Source: Listeria kieliensis (GTDB lineage Bacteria; Bacillota; Bacilli; Lactobacillales; Listeriaceae). Taken from it: DNA of 64,000 nucleotides. A program made the position numbers and the translations under genes. The DNA lies in NCBI RefSeq assembly GCF_003369925.1, contig NZ_LARY01000002.1, positions 496,001 through 560,000 of the forward strand. The letters are read 5' to 3'. Shown here piece by piece: positions 54,219-64,000 of this stretch. The notes beneath the pieces were generated by a model that was given only the letters and a program-made list of their open reading frames with translations, had not been told where the DNA came from and did not search any database. Numbering within the stretch: position 1 is the first letter of the stretch; each line of letters starts with the position of its first letter.

Positions 54219-54278
54219 TAAACATAAGTTTATTTTTTAAACTTATGTTTATTGTAGCATAAATTGGCCATTACACAA
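54219..54278 (-). promoter_or_regulatory. psuKG promoter with perfect inverted repeat
   Basis: On the minus strand -35 TTGTGT (54273-54278) and an extended -10 TGC-TACAAT (54251-54256) are 16 bases apart. An inverted repeat TAAACATAAGTTTA-N5-TAAACTTATGTTTA (54219-54251) sits at the start site, the natural place for a repressor such as the PsuK HTH. Confidence 0.75.
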
Positions 54279-54473
54279 GAAAAAACTAAAAATTTTTTTA
54301 AATTCTGTTAACCCCTAAGCTGATGCGGCTCAGCGCAATAATAAAAAGTTATAAATTCTACATTTTTGAGTGTATCGGGTGAATTATCCCCAAAACTTCG
54401 ATACAATGGAAGATGTTCGTTTTATTTTTAAATTCTAAGATAAGACGATGGGACGTGAGAAAGGAGAATCATT

Positions 54474-55667
54474 TTGAGTAAAATAGAAGTTAAGAATTTG
54501 ACAAAAATTTTCGGCAAGAAAATTTCCAAAGCTTCTTCACTATTGTCTCAAGGAAAATCCAAAACAGAGATTTTAAAAGAAACAGGTGCGACCATTGGGG
54601 TCAACCAAGCTTCTTTTTCTGTCGAAGAAGGCGAGATTTTCGTAATCATGGGACTTTCAGGAAGCGGGAAATCCACACTTGTACGGCTTTTAAACCGGCT
54701 GATTGAACCAACGAGTGGCGAAATTTGGTTAGACGGTCGCGAACTTTCGAAACTGGATAAAAAAGAGTTGCGGGAAGTTCGTCGTAAAAGCATGAGCATG
54801 GTTTTCCAAAGCTTCGGTTTGTTCCCAAATCGCTCAATTTTGAACAACGTAGAATATGGACTTGAGGTGCAAAAAATTCCAAAAGCTGAACGAGAAAAGA
54901 AAGCTTCAGATGCGCTTGATTTAGTTGGCCTTTCTGGATACGGAGAACAATATCCTTCTCAGCTTTCTGGTGGGATGCAACAACGTGTCGGACTCGCTCG
55001 CGCACTTGCGAATAATCCAGACATTCTATTAATGGATGAAGCTTTTTCTGCGCTTGACCCATTAAACCGAAAAGACATGCAAGATCAACTTCTTGATTTA
55101 CAGGATAAAATGCAAAAAACGATTATTTTCATCACCCATGATTTGGATGAAGCGCTTCGAATCGGCGATCACATCATGATCATGCGCGATGGCTCTGTCG
55201 TTCAAACTGGGACACCGGAAGACATTCTAGCGCACCCGGCTAATGAATACGTGGAAAAATTCATTGAAGACGTGGATCGCTCGAAAGTTTACACAGCAAG
55301 CAACGTAATGATTCGCCCAGAAATCATCAACTTTGAAAAAGATGGCCCGCGTGTTGCCTTGCAGCGGATGCGTGAAGCTGGGACTTCCAGTATTTTCGTC
55401 GTGAAAAAAGGACGGGAACTAGTTGGGATTGCCCACGCATCAGATGTGTCTAAACTCGTGAAAGAACAAGTTAAATCGCTTGATTCTGTTATTAAAACGG
55501 ATGTGCCGACAACAAGTCCAGATACGCCGCTTGTTGAGCTGATGGATCAAGTTTCAACGACTTCGATTCCAATAGCCGTTACTGAGGATGGCAAACTTCG
55601 CGGAATTATCGTCCGTGGTTCTGTTCTCGCGGCACTTTCGGGAAATGAGGTGAACCAAGATGCCTAA
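54474..55667 (+). CDS. gbuA: glycine betaine ABC transporter, ATP-binding subunit
   Basis: A 397-residue ATPase with Walker [10 protein letters not shown], signature [15 protein letters not shown], Walker [14 protein letters not shown] and an N-terminal ProV-type extension ([20 protein letters not shown]). Two CBS domains at the C-terminus (about 280-395, [22 protein letters not shown] and [20 protein letters not shown]) sense ionic strength in OpuA/Gbu systems. Start is TTG at 54474, seven bases after AAGGAG. Length equals that recalled for L. monocytogenes GbuA. First of the gbuABC operon for osmo- and cold protection; a sigma-B promoter is expected but was not clearly found. Confidence 0.95.
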   Translation: MSKIEVKNLTKIFGKKISKASSLLSQGKSKTEILKETGATIGVNQASFSVEEGEIFVIMGLSGSGKSTLVRLLNRLIEPTSGEIWLDGRELSKLDKKELREVRRKSMSMVFQSFGLFPNRSILNNVEYGLEVQKIPKAEREKKASDALDLVGLSGYGEQYPSQLSGGMQQRVGLARALANNPDILLMDEAFSALDPLNRKDMQDQLLDLQDKMQKTIIFITHDLDEALRIGDHIMIMRDGSVVQTGTPEDILAHPANEYVEKFIEDVDRSKVYTASNVMIRPEIINFEKDGPRVALQRMREAGTSSIFVVKKGRELVGIAHASDVSKLVKEQVKSLDSVIKTDVPTTSPDTPLVELMDQVSTTSIPIAVTEDGKLRGIIVRGSVLAALSGNEVNQDA

Positions 55668-56511
55668 TATTCCAAGTCTTCCGCTTGCGGATTGGATTGA
55701 TAAGCTCGTTGATAGCTTAACAAAATTTGAAGGTTTCTTTAATGTAATTACAAATATTATCGGTGGCGTCGTAAATGCCTTTCAGTGGGTGTTTGACCTC
55801 TTGCCACCATGGCTTTTCATCATCTTGATTCTAGCGCTTACTTTTTGGATTAATCGCAAGAAACAAAAATGGGGTTTGCTTCTTTTCGAATTAATTGGGC
55901 TACTCCTCATTTGGAACCTCGACTTTTGGCGCGACATGACCCAAACGCTCACTCTCGTTTTAACAAGTAGTTTAATTGCTCTTGTTATCGGAGTACCGCT
56001 TGGGATCTGGATGTCGAAAAGCAACATTGTCGAAGCCATCTTTAAGCCGGTTCTTGACTTCATGCAAACCATGCCGGCTTTCGTTTACTTGATTCCGGCG
56101 GTTGCCTTCTTTGGAATTGGAATGGTTCCAGGGGTTGTTGCTTCTGTTATTTTCGCAATGCCGCCAACTGTGCGGATGACGAACCTCGGTATTCGTCAAG
56201 TTTCAACAGAGCTTGTCGAAGCAGCCGATTCATTCGGTTCAACAGGTTGGCAAAAGCTCATCAAAGTTGAACTTCCGATGGCTAAATCAACCATGATGGC
56301 CGGAATTAACCAAAGTATCATGCTTGCCCTATCGATGGTCGTTATCGCTTCGATGATCGGTGCAATGGGTCTAGGAACGCGTGTTTACTTCGCAGTTGGA
56401 CGGAACGATGCCGGTGGCGGTTTCGTAGCCGGAATCGCGATTGTTATCGTAGCGATCATCCTCGACCGCTTGACGCAAAGCTTTAACAAAAAGAATACAA
56501 CGGAAAATTAA
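55660..56511 (+). CDS. gbuB: glycine betaine ABC transporter, permease subunit
   Basis: A 283-residue membrane permease of the ProW/OpuAB type, with an N-terminal amphipathic stretch (LPLADWIDKLVDSLTKFEGFF), about six to seven helices and the EAA loop LVEAADSFGSTGWQKLIKVELPMA. It overlaps gbuA by eight bases. It forms the betaine channel together with GbuA. Confidence 0.95.
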   Translation: MPNIPSLPLADWIDKLVDSLTKFEGFFNVITNIIGGVVNAFQWVFDLLPPWLFIILILALTFWINRKKQKWGLLLFELIGLLLIWNLDFWRDMTQTLTLVLTSSLIALVIGVPLGIWMSKSNIVEAIFKPVLDFMQTMPAFVYLIPAVAFFGIGMVPGVVASVIFAMPPTVRMTNLGIRQVSTELVEAADSFGSTGWQKLIKVELPMAKSTMMAGINQSIMLALSMVVIASMIGAMGLGTRVYFAVGRNDAGGGFVAGIAIVIVAIILDRLTQSFNKKNTTEN

Positions 56512-56523
56512 GGAGGAAGTAAG

Positions 56524-57420
56524 ATGCGCAAAAAGCTTTCAATCTTGGCCTTGCTTAGTGCTCTTTTCCTCATCTTATCCGCTTGTGGAACAGAGCTTGC
56601 TGAGTACGACCCAGATAAACCACTTGGCGAACAAATCAATTACACGATTACGGGAATTGACGCCGGCGCTGGTATTATGCTGTCCACTCAAAACGCCATT
56701 AAGGACTACAAGCTTGACGATTATAACTGGCAACTACAAACAAGTTCCACAGCAGCAATGACGTCGACACTTGAAAAAGCCATCAAAGACAAGCGCCCAA
56801 TCGTCGTAACCGGCTGGACGCCACACTGGATGTTCACGAAGTTCGACTTGAAATTCTTGAAAGATCCGAAGAACGTTTATGGGGATGCAGAAAACATCAA
56901 TACAATGGTTCGTAAAGGACTTAAAAAAGATATGCCTTCTGCCTATACCGTTTTAGATCGTTTCAACTGGACAGCAGAAGAAATGTCTGATGTGATGCTC
57001 CAAGTTAACAACGGAGAAGATCCTGAAAAGGCTGCTCGTAAATGGATCAAAGACAATCCAGACAAAGTCAAAAAATGGACTGATGGTGTTGAAAAAGTAC
57101 ATGGCGATAAGATTAAGTTGACTTATGTCGCTTGGGATTCCGAAATTGCTTCCACCAATGTTGTAGCAGAAGTACTGCGCGACCTTGGTTACAAACCAAC
57201 GATCCAAGCAATGGAAATCCAACCAATGTGGGCATCCATTGCGACTGGCGCAGCGGATGGCATGGTTGCCGCTTGGTTACCAAACACATCTGGCATTTAT
57301 TATAAAGACTACAAAAAAGATGTCGAAAACCTTGGCGTGAACTTAAAAGGCGCCAAAGTAGGACTAGCCGTTCCAACTTATATGAAAAATATCAATTCAA
57401 TTGAGGATTTGAAGAAATAA
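56524..57420 (+). CDS. gbuC: glycine betaine ABC transporter, substrate-binding lipoprotein
   Basis: A 298-residue lipoprotein with a signal peptide and lipobox LSACG (Cys at residue 21). The ligand-binding fold has Trp residues for the betaine aromatic box (VTGWTPHWMF, YVAWDSEIAS, AAWLPNT). GGAGG precedes the ATG, 12 bases after gbuB. It is anchored outside the membrane and delivers betaine to GbuB. A terminator follows at once. Confidence 0.95.
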   Translation: MRKKLSILALLSALFLILSACGTELAEYDPDKPLGEQINYTITGIDAGAGIMLSTQNAIKDYKLDDYNWQLQTSSTAAMTSTLEKAIKDKRPIVVTGWTPHWMFTKFDLKFLKDPKNVYGDAENINTMVRKGLKKDMPSAYTVLDRFNWTAEEMSDVMLQVNNGEDPEKAARKWIKDNPDKVKKWTDGVEKVHGDKIKLTYVAWDSEIASTNVVAEVLRDLGYKPTIQAMEIQPMWASIATGAADGMVAAWLPNTSGIYYKDYKKDVENLGVNLKGAKVGLAVPTYMKNINSIEDLKK

Positions 57421-57421
57421 G

Positions 57422-57461
57422 CAAAGAAGTAGCTGCTCATTCGAGCGGCTACTTCTTTGTT
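57422..57461 (+). terminator. terminator after gbuC
   Basis: A 17-bp stem CAAAGAAGTAGCTGCTC / GAGCGGCTACTTCTTTG with one G-T pair and an ATTC loop; T-rich tail. Confidence 0.87.
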
Positions 57462-57480
57462 TACAGCGTTTTCTTTTAAT

Positions 57481-58182
57481 TTAACGCTTAAGTAACGACG
57501 CCAGTTCCCGCTCCGTCAGCGCTCGGTATGCACCAAGTGGCAAGGATTCATCAAGTTCCAAACTCGCCATTTTCTCGCGCTTCAAGTAAGTCACCTTTTT
57601 CCCGCGCGCCTCAAACATCTTTTTGATTTGGTGAAATTTCCCCTCACGAATCGTCACGCGCGCCTCTCCCGCAGCAAGAATCTCCAGTTTAGCTGGTAAC
57701 GCTTCGTACCCATCCAGAAAAACGACTCCCGTTTCAAAAGCAGTTTGGTCTTCCTGCGTAAGTTCGCCTGTCACTTTTGCAAAATAAACCTTATCGACGT
57801 GTTTCTTTGGTGAAAGTAACTCATGAGCAAGCTCGCCATCATTTGTAATCAAAAGCAAGCCTTCCGTATCCTTGTCAAGCCTTCCCACAGGAAAAAGCCC
57901 TTGTCGCTTGTCTTCTGGCTTAAATAAATCTAATACCGTCCGGTCAATTTTATCCTCAGTCGCACTAATCACCCCTTGCGGCTTATTGAGCATCCAATAA
58001 GAAAACTCGGCAAACTGAACCCGTTCCCCGTTCACAACAATTTCATCCGTTTCAGGCTTCACTTTTAGTCCGCCATCTTTAAACCGCTTTTCATTCACTT
58101 GTACATGGCCTTTTTTAAGTAAGTCCTTTACTTCCTTACGCGTCCCAAATCCCGCGTGCGCCAACAATTTATCTAGCCGCAT
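57481..58182 (-). CDS. RsuA/RluB-family rRNA pseudouridine synthase
   Basis: A 233-residue enzyme with an N-terminal S4 RNA-binding domain (MRLDKLLAHAGFGTRKEVKDLLKKGHVQVNEK, read in parts) and a catalytic domain with Asp in GRLDKDTEGLLLITNDG. The short length and FHQIKKMFEARGKKVTYLKR fit RsuA, which modifies U516 of 16S rRNA, rather than RluB, which has extra C-terminal residues. Lone gene, minus strand. Not related to the psuKG catabolic genes except by the nucleoside. Confidence 0.92.
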   Translation of the reverse strand: MRLDKLLAHAGFGTRKEVKDLLKKGHVQVNEKRFKDGGLKVKPETDEIVVNGERVQFAEFSYWMLNKPQGVISATEDKIDRTVLDLFKPEDKRQGLFPVGRLDKDTEGLLLITNDGELAHELLSPKKHVDKVYFAKVTGELTQEDQTAFETGVVFLDGYEALPAKLEILAAGEARVTIREGKFHQIKKMFEARGKKVTYLKREKMASLELDESLPLGAYRALTERELASLLKR

Positions 58183-58270
58183 TTATAAAAGCTCCTTCGC
58201 TTCAGTCTCCTTTGATTCTATCAGCTTTTCAAGTCGCAAACAATAAAAAGAGAACTCGCAAGGAGCTCCC

Positions 58271-58492
58271 CTACAAACTTTCAAGTTCAGCTGCACAGCG
58301 TGTTTCAGAAAACTGTCCCGAAAGTGATTGTTGTAAACGATATTCATCTAACTTTCTTTCAATTTGTACAAGCGCTTCAAATTTACCAAATTCATCTGCT
58401 TCCGCAAGTAAATTCTGCAACTCGAAAAATAGCCGATCGAGCTGCTCGAAATCTTCTTTTGTCGCCTCAAGAGCTTCCCTTTCGTTTCGCAT
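58271..58492 (-). CDS. small acidic hypothetical protein
   Basis: A 73-residue, wholly helical acidic protein (REALEATKEDFEQLDRLFFELQ) rich in Glu and Leu, with a coiled-coil look. A strong TAGGAGG nine bases before the ATG supports it as a real gene. No family recognised. Flanked by the RsuA-like gene downstream and a 167-base gap upstream with no feature seen. Confidence 0.7.
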   Translation of the reverse strand: MRNEREALEATKEDFEQLDRLFFELQNLLAEADEFGKFEALVQIERKLDEYRLQQSLSGQFSETRCAAELESL

Positions 58493-58659
58493 TTTTTATA
58501 CCCTCCTAAAATGTAACCCCTTTCTTATTCTTTATTTTACGCTAAAATGAAATTTTTAAACCCATTTCTTGAAAAATTCACAGATTGTACAAATTTACGA
58601 GAAAAAAAGCGATTTTATTTTCTTTTTTCGACAAACTCCGGCAATAAAAATAGCCAAAA

Positions 58660-59025
58660 TTATTCTTTAAGAATTTTCAGGATATCTTGATAGCGAATTT
58701 TTTTCGGCGCAGAACCTCGAACAGAAAAATCGCTTTTCAAATGGACTTCCACTTCATCGCCCACCACTAGATCGGATACATTGATGGCACGTTCATCTTT
58801 CAGATTGCTAATTTTGCTGATCGAAGCAAGTTCAATTGGCCCCTTGATCACTTTCCCCTCTTCCGATTCAAGCTGGTCCACAAATACACCTTTCGCCTCG
58901 CTCGTTCCGTTTTCACTGACATTTCCCGTATAAATCACGTAAGGATCTTTCGTTTCCTCCGTTTGCCCACAAGCCGCTAAAAGCAAAAGACAAACGCCGA
59001 CAATAGCAAGTAAACTTTTTTTCAT
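58660..59025 (-). CDS. putative lipoprotein with OB-like domain
   Basis: A 121-residue lipoprotein with a signal peptide and lipobox LLAACG (Cys about residue 19). The rest (YVIYTGNVSENGTSEAKGVFV, NVSDLVVGDEVEVHL, RYQDILKIL) looks like a small beta-barrel, possibly DUF3221-like, but this is not certain. The ATG at 59025 follows AAGGAG. It lies downstream of an ABC exporter operon terminator, so it is probably a separate unit. Confidence 0.75.
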   Translation of the reverse strand: MKKSLLAIVGVCLLLLAACGQTEETKDPYVIYTGNVSENGTSEAKGVFVDQLESEEGKVIKGPIELASISKISNLKDERAINVSDLVVGDEVEVHLKSDFSVRGSAPKKIRYQDILKILKE

Positions 59026-59063
59026 GTTTTTCTCCTTCAAAGCAAATTCTTTCTTTTATCATA

Positions 59064-59102
59064 TGAAAAAAACACAGCTTCTTCAAAGAAAAAGCTGTGT
59101 TT
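59064..59102 (-). terminator. terminator after the ABC exporter pair
   Basis: On the minus strand a stem AAACACAGCTT / AAGCTGTGTTT with an 11-base loop is followed by a T tract. Confidence 0.8.
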
Positions 59103-59107
59103 CGGGT

Positions 59108-60880
59108 TTATTCTAGAACAAATTGATTGTGATAGAGTTCCGCGTAGAAGCCTTTCTGCTTGAGAAGCGACTCATGCGTACCTTCCTCGATCACTTCCCC
59201 ATTCCTAAGAACGACAATATGGTCAGCCCCTAGAATCGTCTTCAAACGGTGCGCGATAACGAAACTTGTTCGTCCAGAAATCACATTATCCATCGCCGTT
59301 TGGATCTTACTTTCCGTAACTGTATCCACATTACTTGTCGCTTCATCTAGGATAAGCAAGCTTGGATTGGTTAAAATCGTCCTAGCGATACTGATCAATT
59401 GTTTTTGTCCGACACTGAAAATACTATTTTCATCGCTAATTTCTGTATCATAGCCTTTATCAAGCGAAACGATAAACTCATGAATATGGGCTTGTTCCGC
59501 GGCAGCGATAACCTCTTCACGCGTCGCATCCGGTTTCCCAAACGCAATATTATCATGGATGGTTCCGGAGAAGAGCACAGAATCCTGCAAGACGATCCCC
59601 ACTTGTTTCCTGAGCGAATGCAGTTCAATGTCTCTAATATCTTTCCCATCAAAGAGAATTTCGCCACTATCGACGTTATAGAAACGATTCAACAAGTTCA
59701 TGATCGTTGTTTTCCCTGAACCGGTCGGCCCTACAACAGCAACCATCTGCCCTTTTTCAAGACCAATCGTCACATCCTTTAGAACTGGCTTATCTGGCGT
59801 GTAGCCAAATTTCACATGGTTCAGCTCTACTTTTTTGTGGACGCCATCAATCGTTTGGACATTTGGACGTTCCACTTCATCTTGCTCTTTAAAGACTTCA
59901 CTCACACGCCGCGCCCCAGTAATCGCTAGTTGTAGCATGCTGTACTGCGAAGAAATCTGCGTAAGTGGCATATAAAATTGCTGCGAATACTGAACGAACA
60001 TCACGATGAGGCCAAGCGCTACCGTCCGGTCAAGACTCCCATTTAAAGCAAGATAACCCCCGAAGAAAATCACGATCGCCGTATTCACAAGCGAAATCCC
60101 TTGCATCACCGGGAACAACAAGCCAGAATAAACTTGACCTTTATACGTTGCGTTTTTAACAATTTCATTGTGTTTTAAGAAACCTTTGATCGTTTCTTCT
60201 TCAAGGCCATTCGTGATGACCACTTTTTGACCAGAGATTTTTTCATCAATGTAGGCATTCAAGCGGCCCAAGCTATCTTGCTGCAAGTCCACATAGCGGC
60301 GCGCTTTCCGGATGATAACCCCTGCGATAATCACAGCAAACGGTGCCGCAATTAGCGTAACAAAAGCAAGCTCTACATTTTGCGTGAACATCATGATGAT
60401 AACCCCTATCATGAGCGCCAAATTCGAAAGCACTTGAACAAGCGCTTGGTTGAGCGTATTCGAAATGTTATCCATGTCACTCGTAAAGCGACTCAACATT
60501 TCCCCATCATTGTGACTATCAAAGAAGCGAATCGATAGTTTTTCCATTTTCTTGAAAAGCCCAATCCGCATCCGGTTCGTTGCTTTCCCCGAAACCCCTG
60601 CCATGATGATATTTTGAATAAACATCGCAACAGACGTTAATATATAGAATAAAAGCAACATAAGCAGAATATGGTGAAAATCGGATTTATCATCCACACC
60701 CGTTGTGACAAGCTTCACTGCATAATCCGCTAATTCTTGCACCGCTTTCCCGACATATTGTGGGGCTTTAACTTGCAAGAAAGTAGCGCCGACAACTGCC
60801 AGAAGAATTACAAATAGTTGAAGTTTATAGGCGCGAAGGTAGTGCCAGAAGAACTTCGTGATTTGTCTAAACTCACTCAT
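59108..60880 (-). CDS. ABC exporter half-transporter, catalytically complete subunit
   Basis: A 590-residue TMD-NBD protein with six helices (residues about 1-330). The NBD has Walker [10 protein letters not shown], signature [14 protein letters not shown] (a Val in place of Ser-Gly start) and Walker [13 protein letters not shown] with the catalytic Glu. The ATG at 60880 overlaps the preceding partner by eight bases; a much longer in-frame reading to 61057 is inside the partner gene and is rejected. It forms a heterodimer with the partner, of the YheH/YheI or LmrCD type. Confidence 0.92.
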   Translation of the reverse strand: MSEFRQITKFFWHYLRAYKLQLFVILLAVVGATFLQVKAPQYVGKAVQELADYAVKLVTTGVDDKSDFHHILLMLLLFYILTSVAMFIQNIIMAGVSGKATNRMRIGLFKKMEKLSIRFFDSHNDGEMLSRFTSDMDNISNTLNQALVQVLSNLALMIGVIIMMFTQNVELAFVTLIAAPFAVIIAGVIIRKARRYVDLQQDSLGRLNAYIDEKISGQKVVITNGLEEETIKGFLKHNEIVKNATYKGQVYSGLLFPVMQGISLVNTAIVIFFGGYLALNGSLDRTVALGLIVMFVQYSQQFYMPLTQISSQYSMLQLAITGARRVSEVFKEQDEVERPNVQTIDGVHKKVELNHVKFGYTPDKPVLKDVTIGLEKGQMVAVVGPTGSGKTTIMNLLNRFYNVDSGEILFDGKDIRDIELHSLRKQVGIVLQDSVLFSGTIHDNIAFGKPDATREEVIAAAEQAHIHEFIVSLDKGYDTEISDENSIFSVGQKQLISIARTILTNPSLLILDEATSNVDTVTESKIQTAMDNVISGRTSFVIAHRLKTILGADHIVVLRNGEVIEEGTHESLLKQKGFYAELYHNQFVLE

Positions 60881-62600
60881 TTTCGAACACATCCTTCCCT
60901 TTTTGTGTTTCATAGATTTCTTGGTAAACCGAGCTTGTTTGAAGCAGCTCTTGGTGGCTTCCAACTGAAACGAGCTTTCCTTTATCAAGAACAAGGATTT
61001 TGTCTGCTTGAATAACAGAAGAAATCTTTTGCGCAATAATAAAGGTGGTCGTGTCATTTAATTCATTTGCAAGCGCCTCTTTGACTAGCTTTTCAGATTT
61101 GGCATCGAGCTCACTCGTAGAATCATCGAGAATTAAAATTTTCGGCGTTCCAATGACACCACGCGAAATCGAAAGTCGTTGCTTCTGACCGCCAGAATAG
61201 TTATTGCCGCGCTCTTCAACAATCGCTTCGTAGCGTTTATCTTGGCGTTCAATAAATTCCTTCGCCTGCGCAATCGTCGTGGCATTTTCCATATCCGTTT
61301 CAGAAGCATTTTGCTTCCCGTGCCGCAAATTATCCGAAATCGTTCCGGAGAAAAGGACAGCTCGTTGTAAAACAAGAGAAACCGTTTGACGAAGCGTTTT
61401 TTTGCTAACCTTCTTCAGATTCTCTCCGCCGATCAAAACTTCCCCTTCTTGTGGGTCATAAAGTCGCGGAATCAGTTGAGCAAGCGTTGACTTCCCAGAT
61501 CCTGTTGCACCGACAATGCCGACTGTCTCGCCTGGCTCTGCTTTAAAGGAAATGTGCGACAAGGCGTCTTCATCATCCCCTTCATAGCGGAAACTTACAT
61601 CTTTAAATTCAACACTTCCATCTAAATCTTCTTCTTTCGCATTCGGATCGTAAGTAATATCCGCATCCGTATTCAAAACTTCACTGATCCGACCAAGCGA
61701 AACAAACGCGCGGGAAGCCATCATCGTAAGCATCCCACCAATAATGATCGCCATCATGATCTGCATCAGATAGTTCATAAAGGAAGCGATCGCACCGATC
61801 ACAGTTGGATCATCCTTTACCATATCGCCTACAAAATAAATAGAAACGACAATCGCAAGGTTTGAAACGAACATGAAAGCTGGAATCATCACAGAGAACA
61901 AAACCCCAACTCGAATCGTATGTGCAGTTAATTTGTCACTCGTTTCCGTAAAACGATTAATTTCATTATCTTCTTGAACGAAGCTTTTGACGACTCGCAT
62001 TCCTGCAAGATTTTCTTTCGCAATCGCATTGACTTTATCAAGGAAAGTTTGAATTTTTGCGAAGTGCTTACCCATGGCGCCAAAGGTCAACATCACAATC
62101 AAAACGACGAGTACAACAAGGAGAATGATTACCCACCAAAGTGCAGGCAAAGTCACCATCGCAAGCACAAAACTTCCGATAAACATGATCGGAATACGCG
62201 TCAACGATTGAAGTGACAACATCACGAGATTCTGCACCTGCGTAATGTCATTCGTTTGTCGTACAACCAGGTTCCCCGTTGAGAACCGCTCAATGTTGCT
62301 AAATGAAAAGGTTTGAACTTTGCGGAAACTGCTTTCGCGAATGTCTGCGCCTACCCCCTGCGCAATTTTGGCTGATAAAATCGTATTTAAAATTCCAGCT
62401 ACTAAGCCAATCACCGCGATTACAATCAGCAGAATTCCAATGGATGAAATTTCATCCATCTTGTCCTTCACAATCGCATCCAAAACTTGCTGCAGTAATT
62501 TCGGCTGCCACAATTGTGAAATAACCATGATCGCAACAAAGATTGTTGAAAAAATGGTCTCAACACGATACTTTTTCAAGTGCTGTAGTAATATTTTCAT
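60873..62600 (-). CDS. ABC exporter half-transporter, degenerate-site subunit
   Basis: A 575-residue TMD-NBD protein with Walker [10 protein letters not shown], signature [15 protein letters not shown] and Walker [17 protein letters not shown]. As in the subunit at 0.2-2 kb, the Glu after Walker B is Asp, which marks the non-hydrolysing site of asymmetric exporters. It is first in the pair. No regulator lies beside it. Substrate is unknown, likely hydrophobic drugs or lipids. Confidence 0.92.
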   Translation of the reverse strand: MKILLQHLKKYRVETIFSTIFVAIMVISQLWQPKLLQQVLDAIVKDKMDEISSIGILLIVIAVIGLVAGILNTILSAKIAQGVGADIRESSFRKVQTFSFSNIERFSTGNLVVRQTNDITQVQNLVMLSLQSLTRIPIMFIGSFVLAMVTLPALWWVIILLVVLVVLIVMLTFGAMGKHFAKIQTFLDKVNAIAKENLAGMRVVKSFVQEDNEINRFTETSDKLTAHTIRVGVLFSVMIPAFMFVSNLAIVVSIYFVGDMVKDDPTVIGAIASFMNYLMQIMMAIIIGGMLTMMASRAFVSLGRISEVLNTDADITYDPNAKEEDLDGSVEFKDVSFRYEGDDEDALSHISFKAEPGETVGIVGATGSGKSTLAQLIPRLYDPQEGEVLIGGENLKKVSKKTLRQTVSLVLQRAVLFSGTISDNLRHGKQNASETDMENATTIAQAKEFIERQDKRYEAIVEERGNNYSGGQKQRLSISRGVIGTPKILILDDSTSELDAKSEKLVKEALANELNDTTTFIIAQKISSVIQADKILVLDKGKLVSVGSHQELLQTSSVYQEIYETQKGKDVFENE

Positions 62601-62791
62601 TATTTCCCTCCCATTTCAAAAAAATCATACGAACGTTTATTCTACTTGAATTTAAAATGATTTTCAAGCTTTAATCCGATAAAGTTTAAAAATCAGTCTA
62701 GAGGCTGATTAACTTTCATAAACTAGTCGATACAATCGCATAGGAACAGGCTTTTCCATTTCTCATTAAACATAAAATATTTTATCGAATG

Positions 62792-62864
62792 ACAAAAATG
62801 TAAGATTCATCCCCTTATTTTGTCACTTGATTCGCGGGATTAGCTTTGAAAATACCTTTAAGAT
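62792..62864 (+). promoter_or_regulatory. putative VirR-type promoter of the AnrAB-like operon
   Basis: ACAAAAATGTAA (62792-62803) and TTGTCACTTGATTCG (62820-62834) are followed after 24 bases by a -10 TAAGAT (62859-62864), with no good -35. The arrangement matches that at 3968-4039. The rest of 62601-62897 shows nothing else. Confidence 0.6.
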
Positions 62865-62897
62865 AGAATACGAGAGATAAACAAGGAGGTTTTAACT

Positions 62898-63665
62898 TTG
62901 GCAAATCAAGTTGTAAAAGTTGAACATGTAGAAAAAATTTATGGTAAGAAAAATGAGAATCAATCGGTCGCATTAAAAGACATCTCTTTTTCTATGCAAG
63001 AAGGAGAATTTATCGGGATCATGGGCCCATCTGGTTCTGGGAAAACTACACTATTAAATGTTCTTTCCACACTCGATCGCCCAACAAGTGGTGAAATCAG
63101 CATCGCCGGTCGAGATATTACACACATGAAAAACGATGAGCTTGCTGACTTTCGCGCAAATTCACTAGGCTTCATCTTCCAAGACTTTAACCTACTTGAA
63201 AATTTAACACTTTATGAAAACATTGCTTTACCGCTTTCTTTACAAGATGTGAAAGCGAAAAAAATCAAAGAACGTGTGGAAACTGTGGCTAAACAACTCG
63301 GCATTCAAGACATCTTAATGAAGTTTCCCGCAGAAGTTTCTGGCGGACAAAAGCAACGGACAGCGGCAGCACGTGCGCTCGTCCACGAACCAGCCATCAT
63401 CCTTGGCGATGAACCAACTGGAGCGCTCGATTCAAAAAACGCACAAGGCTTGCTTGAAGCGATGACAGAGCTTAACCGCGAACAAGCCGTTTCAATTTTG
63501 ATGGTAACGCATGACCCGCAAAGCGCAAGTTACTGTGAGCGCATCCTTTTCATCCAAGACGGCGTCCTTTACAAAGAACTAAAACGAACAGGCGAACGCA
63601 AAGCTTTTTACCAAGAAATTTTGGATGTACTGGCAACACTTGGTGCCGATCAGGACGGGGAGTGA
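62898..63665 (+). CDS. ABC transporter ATP-binding protein (BceA/AnrA-like)
   Basis: A 255-residue ATPase of the MacB/BceA group with Walker A GPSGSGKTT, signature VSGGQKQRTAAARAL and Walker B IILGDEPTGALDS. The phrase SLGFIFQDFNLLENLTLYENIALPLSL is typical of peptide-antibiotic detox transporters. Start is TTG at 62898, eight bases after AAGGAGG. The BceB-like permease follows. I recall L. monocytogenes lmo2114-2115 (AnrAB), a VirR-controlled nisin and bacitracin resistance transporter, as the counterpart. Confidence 0.9.
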   Translation: MANQVVKVEHVEKIYGKKNENQSVALKDISFSMQEGEFIGIMGPSGSGKTTLLNVLSTLDRPTSGEISIAGRDITHMKNDELADFRANSLGFIFQDFNLLENLTLYENIALPLSLQDVKAKKIKERVETVAKQLGIQDILMKFPAEVSGGQKQRTAAARALVHEPAIILGDEPTGALDSKNAQGLLEAMTELNREQAVSILMVTHDPQSASYCERILFIQDGVLYKELKRTGERKAFYQEILDVLATLGADQDGE

Positions 63666-63669
63666 TCAT

Positions 63670-64000
63670 ATGTTACTGAAACTTGCACTCTCAAGTATTA
63701 AGACACGTCTCAAAGACTATATCGTACTTCTTATTGGTCTAGTGATGGCGATTTCGATTTTTTATATGTTCGAAACACTCGCATTAAATTCTTCCTTTAT
63801 TAAAGAAAACTCGATGATCTCAGCTGTTGGCTTTGTCTTCCATGCGGGATCCGTCTTACTAGCTATCATCACGGTCGCTTACACGATGTACGCCACTTCC
63901 TTCCTATTTTCCTTGCGTCAACAAGAATTTGGCATGTACATGACCCTTGGCGCTAAAAAACGTAAAATCTCGCTCATCATGTTCATTGAAACGATGTTCA
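63670..64000 (+). CDS. FtsX-family permease, N-terminal part (BceB/AnrB-like, window-truncated)
   Basis: Starts at ATG 63670, four bases after the ATPase stop, and runs off the right edge with about 110 residues visible. They show MLLKLALSSIKTRLKDYIVLL (helix 1), two more helices, and FSLRQQEFGMYMTLGAKKRKISLIMF, the typical BceB/FtsX cytoplasmic loop. It forms the transporter with the preceding ATPase; the extracellular peptide-binding domain is beyond the window. Confidence 0.87.
   Translation, partial: MLLKLALSSIKTRLKDYIVLLIGLVMAISIFYMFETLALNSSFIKENSMISAVGFVFHAGSVLLAIITVAYTMYATSFLFSLRQQEFGMYMTLGAKKRKISLIMFIETMF

Noticed and set aside
54300-54473. Sigma-B promoter before gbuA
   Set aside because: Expected from L. 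monocytogenes, but no GTTT and GGGwAw pair at proper spacing could be found by eye; GGGTGA near 54377 is not convincing.
59108-61057. 649-residue version of the ABC exporter
   Set aside because: The extra N-terminus lies inside the partner gene in another frame; the ATG at 60880 with an eight-base overlap is the natural start.

Overview
The window looks like chromosome of a low-GC Firmicute of the family Listeriaceae, most likely a Listeria species. This rests on recognised gene sets rather than on any search. They include gbuABC (betaine uptake), a 441-residue PepC, BioY next to a Crp/Fnr-type regulator, a MarR/ABC exporter/MATE/YvlA-like block, an AnrAB-like transporter and a Listeria/Bacillus-type iol cluster. 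From memory, several of these lie far apart in L. monocytogenes, so the gene order suggests a more distant Listeria. Nearly all genes have strong Shine-Dalgarno sequences, and TTG or GTG starts are fairly common.

Layout. 1-4.9 kb: a MarR-controlled heterodimeric ABC exporter, a MATE pump and two small membrane proteins. 5.0-6.2 kb: an ArsR-family regulator divergent from an NTF2-like protein. 6.4-22.6 kb: a large inositol catabolism region in six transcription units (iolA-B-C-D-J-H, iolR-tautomerase, iolX-iolT-iolG paralogue, iolE, iolG-iolI, and an AraC-type regulator), with TTGATwA repeats and a cre site in the control regions. 22.7-25.3 kb: an LXG-type toxin with two small helical partners and an SMI1/KNR4 immunity protein. 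25.4-25.8 kb: a small CRISPR array with type II-A-like repeats and no cas genes. 25.9-29.2 kb: GNAT, bioY with a BirA operator, a Crp/Fnr regulator and pepC. 29.2-32.2 kb: an HscC-like Hsp70 directly followed by a membrane-anchored J-domain protein. 32.3-35.9 kb: a PTS operon with class II aldolase and DeoR regulator. 36.3-41.6 kb: an SDR, an ABC-2 transporter, a two-component system whose kinase is broken by an exact 340-bp tandem duplication, and an XRE regulator/membrane protein pair under a perfect 34-bp palindrome. 41.9-49.7 kb: a chitin-binding LPMO, an orphan PTS EIIC, and a PTS/alpha-mannosidase/RpiR operon. 49.8-58.5 kb: AhpD-like protein, MFS pump, DUF523, pseudouridine catabolism (psuK-psuG), gbuABC and an rRNA pseudouridine synthase. 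58.7-64 kb: a lipoprotein, a second heterodimeric ABC exporter, and an AnrAB-like ABC transporter cut by the window end.

Themes. Much of the window is sugar and polyol use under local regulators plus CcpA, and envelope-stress or drug export. A shared 15-base box at the same distance from the -10 element links the YvlA-like gene at 4.07 kb to the AnrAB-like operon at 62.9 kb, probably as one VirR-type regulon. The regions that look most accessory are the LXG/CRISPR block, the Hsp70/J pair and the ArsR/NTF2 pair.
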